A stretch of DNA of 64,000 nt. Source: Gloeopeniophorella convolvens (lineage: Eukaryota; Basidiomycota; Agaricomycetes; Russulales). The notes beneath the pieces were generated by a model. That model had not been told where the DNA came from. It did no database searches and was given only the letters and a program-made list of their open reading frames with translations. Position numbers and translations under genes: made by a program. The stretch spans positions 310,001 through 374,000 of the forward strand of contig WTXD01000013.1 of assembly GCA_022496205.1 (NCBI GenBank). The letters run 5' to 3'. Of this stretch, positions 61,143 to 64,000 are shown piece after piece. The stretch's first letter is position 1; each line of letters begins with the position of its first letter.

Positions 61143-63228
61143 ATGCCTCGTGAGACACCGGTGCCATGGTCATACTTTCTTATACGGTTAGTTCACTTGT
61201 ATCCTCTAAAGTAGCAAGCCATAACATTGCTGCCCACCAGCATACTGTTCAAGATCGTACTCAAGATATTCTATGGGACCATAGTGGTCGAAGGAGTGGA
61301 GAATATCCCTCAAACGGGGCGACCATGGTGGGCAAAGCAAAACTCCGAAGGGTCGCACAGTTCGCTCAATACACCCTAGCATCGTGTGCGCGAATCACAC
61401 CAACTCTCTGACGGATGCGCTGTACGGATATACCTTGTTAGGGCTTTTATTGCCTTGAGTTTGACCATTCATCAGGGTCCTCGTCACCGCCATACCGTCG
61501 CGAGTGCGTCGCCTGCAGCCCGTGTCGATGCCAATCGCTAACAAGTCTACAGAGGCGCGACATGCTACGCCTTACAGCCAAGTCCACGCAATTCGGCAAG
61601 AAGACGTTGACAAGTTGGCTCATTGAATCCGCTGGAACCGTCCCTATCCATAGGCGCAAAGACTTTGTCGACGGCACCGCCGACAACGGCGAAGTCATGG
61701 AAACGCTGATTTCGGTATGTGAACGTTCGTCCATGTAAGTCCGTGTTGAAACCCTTTGCAAACAATGTATAGACTCTGGAAATTGGTGATGCCGTATGCA
61801 TGTTCCCGGAGGGCGCGAGTAGGTATCACCCTACTATTGCCTCCCTCAAGACAGGAGGTGCGCACTTTTAGTCTACCTCGGGTATACACAACTCATCGCT
61901 ATGTAGTTGCCCGCATCGTGTCGACCGTCCTGTCCCGCAACCGCAATAACCCCGACTTCGACGTTTCTATCCTAACATGCTCCATCACGTACATGTGAGC
62001 GGGTCACACTAGTCTAGGATATAACATCCCTTACTGTGTCTTCAAGGCACCGACAGCACTTCCGTTCGGACGTCTTGGTCACGTTCCACCCTCCGTTTAC
62101 GTTTCGCCCAAAGGTACGCCAACCCTAAGCGCCCGTTGCTGTCTTCTGCTACAATGCTATGTCAGGACAACCCAGAGCTACTGGAGCCCGTAGAATATGA
62201 CAACATCAGGCTTGTCACAGCTCAGATGCATCGCCAGATCGCAATTGGCACATTCGACGCTCCTTCATGGGACCTCATCTGGACTGCAAAAGCCGCCACG
62301 CCCATTTATGCTCCTCTCGGAACTGCCATGAGTTTGGGTGACTATGTGCGCGTGACCAGGACTTTCTTGGAAGCCTTCAAACTTGGCCAACTTCCGCCGG
62401 ACCCCAACTCTAGCACAGGCTCTGCCAGTTCCGAAGGTAGCGCTGAGGGTAGCGATGAAGACATTATGAAGCTCAAGGAAGACCTGCAGGTAGGCAGAGT
62501 CGCTAAATGACTGCTCAGACGCGCCCCAATAACCGTACCCTCAGACTTACCAGTCGGAATTGCACCAGCTGCGGATCAGGGATGACCGCATTCGGCGGCC
62601 ACTCCCGCGTCTGGTAATCATGTACCGCATGGTGTTGCGCTATATCTGGGTTTCGTTTCTCCTTGCCATTTCGCTCGCCGGCCTTATTCTCTGGCTCCCC
62701 GTGGCCGCCACTACATTCTATGCCGTGCACAACTTCAAGAAAACCGGGCCCGTCTGGGATACGTGGGACGAGATCGCTCAGTACAAGCTCATCTACGGGC
62801 TCGTCTCTAGCCTGTGCGTCTACTTTGGAACGATCGTTCTCACCTGGCCTATCGCTCCCGTGACGGCGGTGGTTGTCCCCACACTTATGTGGATGTCCCT
62901 CCGCTGGTTCGAAGACGCCGTATCAGCAGCGCGCGCGCTCGTCACGCTGCGGCGATTGTTGCGCGTGGACCCTGCAACTCTCGCTCGTTTGCGCGCTACG
63001 CGTGCGGATTTGCACCATCGCGTGATGCGCCTCGCAGTGGACGGACTCGGCCTCCCACCCGACCCTGAGAAGTATTTCGCCGCGAACGGGGAGATGGACA
63101 AGGGCCGGGTTACTGGCCGGTGGGCGGGCAGGACGAAATATTTCTCCGTTCGGCGGCGCCGAAAGCGAGACTGGAACGAGACGCTGCGGTTGTATGAGCA
63201 GTTTGATTATCCAGCGGAGGACCCATGA
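61143..63228 (+). CDS. Glycerol-3-phosphate / DHAP acyltransferase (PlsC family)
   Basis: Nine exons (61143-61186, 61241-61327, 61380-61421, 61546-61714, 61773-61857, 61907-61994, 62047-62113, 62166-62489, 62545-63228) give 529 aa. Acyltransferase motifs are in order: block I NHTNSLTD (NHX4D, about residues 50-57); block II region ESAGTVPIHRR; block III FPEGASRYHP near 125; then VSILTCSITYMHRQHFRSD. Two or more C-terminal membrane segments follow (YIWVSFLLAISLAGLILWLP, LVSSLCVYFGTIVL). This is the plan of yeast Gat1/Sct1, ER enzymes that acylate sn-1 of glycerol-3-phosphate or dihydroxyacetone phosphate at the start of phospholipid and triacylglycerol synthesis. Yeast members are about 740-760 aa, so this one is shorter, mostly lacking the long phosphorylated tail. 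Which substrate dominates is not visible. Confidence 0.9.
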
Positions 63229-63387
63229 ATGGCGATGGTGTTGACGCGTAAGTAGCGCATAATATGTATATATCCACACGATCTACAATTGTCCAGACTG
63301 CACTGTCCCATACAATCGAACCGGTCACATCAATGCACAGTGAAATCGAATACAAACGAGATGTTACAGACAGAAGCTCAAGGGAAC

Positions 63388-64000
63388 TCAATCATGATCC
63401 TCAATGCGAGTGTAGGCGCGGTTGCCAGCGGCCCACTTGTGACCCTTATCGGCCGCCACACCAGTCCAAACGACACCAAACGCGACGACGAAGCTGAAGA
63501 GCCACGAAACAAGATTGATATACCAAGCTGTGCCTGGGTGATGTCATGAGGTCGTGAACACGACCATATCACAGTGTGCGGTGGGCGTACCTGGTTGAGC
63601 GTTTATGAAGTCAGAGAAACCGGAGGTCCGGAATAAATCGGTCACCACAGCAAAGGCGACCATGGAAAACAGTGCTGTCGTGGGGCGTCGGGGGGTTCAC
63701 ATGAGCCAGGGGATTGAGTGCATGTTCCAGCAGCGATGACGCACCATTGAGCGCTACAAGCCCCGCAACGGCCTTCCATATCCTCCTCCGCCTCGAATGC
63801 GTGCTCACGCCGAAGAGTAGAGCGAGGAGCGCCATCGCCCCGAATCCAATGCCAATCTCAGCGCAGAACCCCGCGCTCGTCCATGCGGCACAGAAATAAC
63901 GGTTCGTATCGTCGCACTGGTCGCTAACGCTCTTGGGAAAGTCGCGGCACTTGTAACCTGTGTATACGATGTCCCATTCACCGGACGAGCTGGGGAACTT
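63388..64000 (-). CDS. Small multi-pass membrane protein, unknown function (partial, 5' end outside)
   Basis: The frame enters from beyond 64000 and runs to 63745, then 63674-63591 and 63533-63388 (TGA). Visible parts include VYTGYKCRDFP, a Cys-bearing loop (QCDDTNRYFCAAWTSAGFCA), then helices GIGFGAMALLALLFGV, IWKAVAGLVALNALFSMVAF and INLVSWLFSFVVAFGVVWTG, ending WAAGNRAYTRIEDHD. The three visible helices plus one presumed outside suggest a tetraspan protein with a Cys-rich extracellular loop, resembling a widespread basidiomycete family of unknown role (vaguely like SUR7/PalI or claudin-type proteins). The start codon is outside the window. Confidence 0.75.

Overview
The window is nuclear DNA of a filamentous basidiomycete, probably a mushroom-forming agaricomycete. 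The genes are dense and rich in short (about 50-60 nt) GT-AG introns, the two F-box genes are of the kind expanded in such fungi, and several proteins (Ero1, vigilin/Scp160, fungal two-domain ATP sulfurylase, Git3/cAR-like receptors) are fungal or eukaryotic. No bacterial operon, CRISPR array, rRNA or convincing tRNA is seen. Gene models were spliced by hand from frame continuity, splice sites and family motifs. Where exons are listed, all phases close. For OPT, SNAPC3 and RRP12 only part of the intron structure is resolved.

Region 1 (1-12.7 kb) is an accessory-looking block. After the 3' end of an unknown gene come four tandem plus-strand copies of one seven-transmembrane receptor family (A 603-2130, B 4509-6028, C 6948-8354, D 11129-12731). 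They share six intron positions; D has one extra intron and C has one GC-AG intron. Two near-identical 731-bp elements with perfect 23-bp terminal inverted repeats, each flanked by TA, sit between A and B and between C and D. Three receptors share a short upstream motif. A short orphan spliced reading frame lies before D.

Region 2 (12.7-23.3 kb) is gene-poor: an Hsp20/alpha-crystallin protein with a very long disordered N-terminus, two minus-strand F-box proteins, and gene-free stretches of 1.6 and 2.2 kb.

Region 3 (23.7-64 kb) is dense housekeeping sequence. It holds U2SURP/SR140 (splicing), vigilin/Scp160 (multi-KH RNA binding), ERO1 (ER disulfide formation), an unrecognised single-pass membrane protein, an OPT transporter, ATP sulfurylase (sulfate assimilation), SNAPC3 (snRNA transcription), a disordered unknown protein, a PrpD-type 2-methylcitrate dehydratase, RNase H2 subunit B, an MFS monocarboxylate-type permease, proteasome assembly chaperone 2, RRP12 (ribosome export), a glycerol-3-phosphate acyltransferase and the end of a small tetraspan-like membrane protein. 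Neighbours are mostly arranged as divergent pairs (SCP160/ERO1, RRP12/acyltransferase, F-box/U2SURP, RNH202/MFS, OPT/MET3) or tight convergent pairs. No shared pathway links them; this looks like ordinary eukaryotic gene order.

No clear new system is evident. The best candidates for a second look are the receptor array with its paired mobile elements and shared promoter motif, and the PPxY-bearing Hsp20-like protein.
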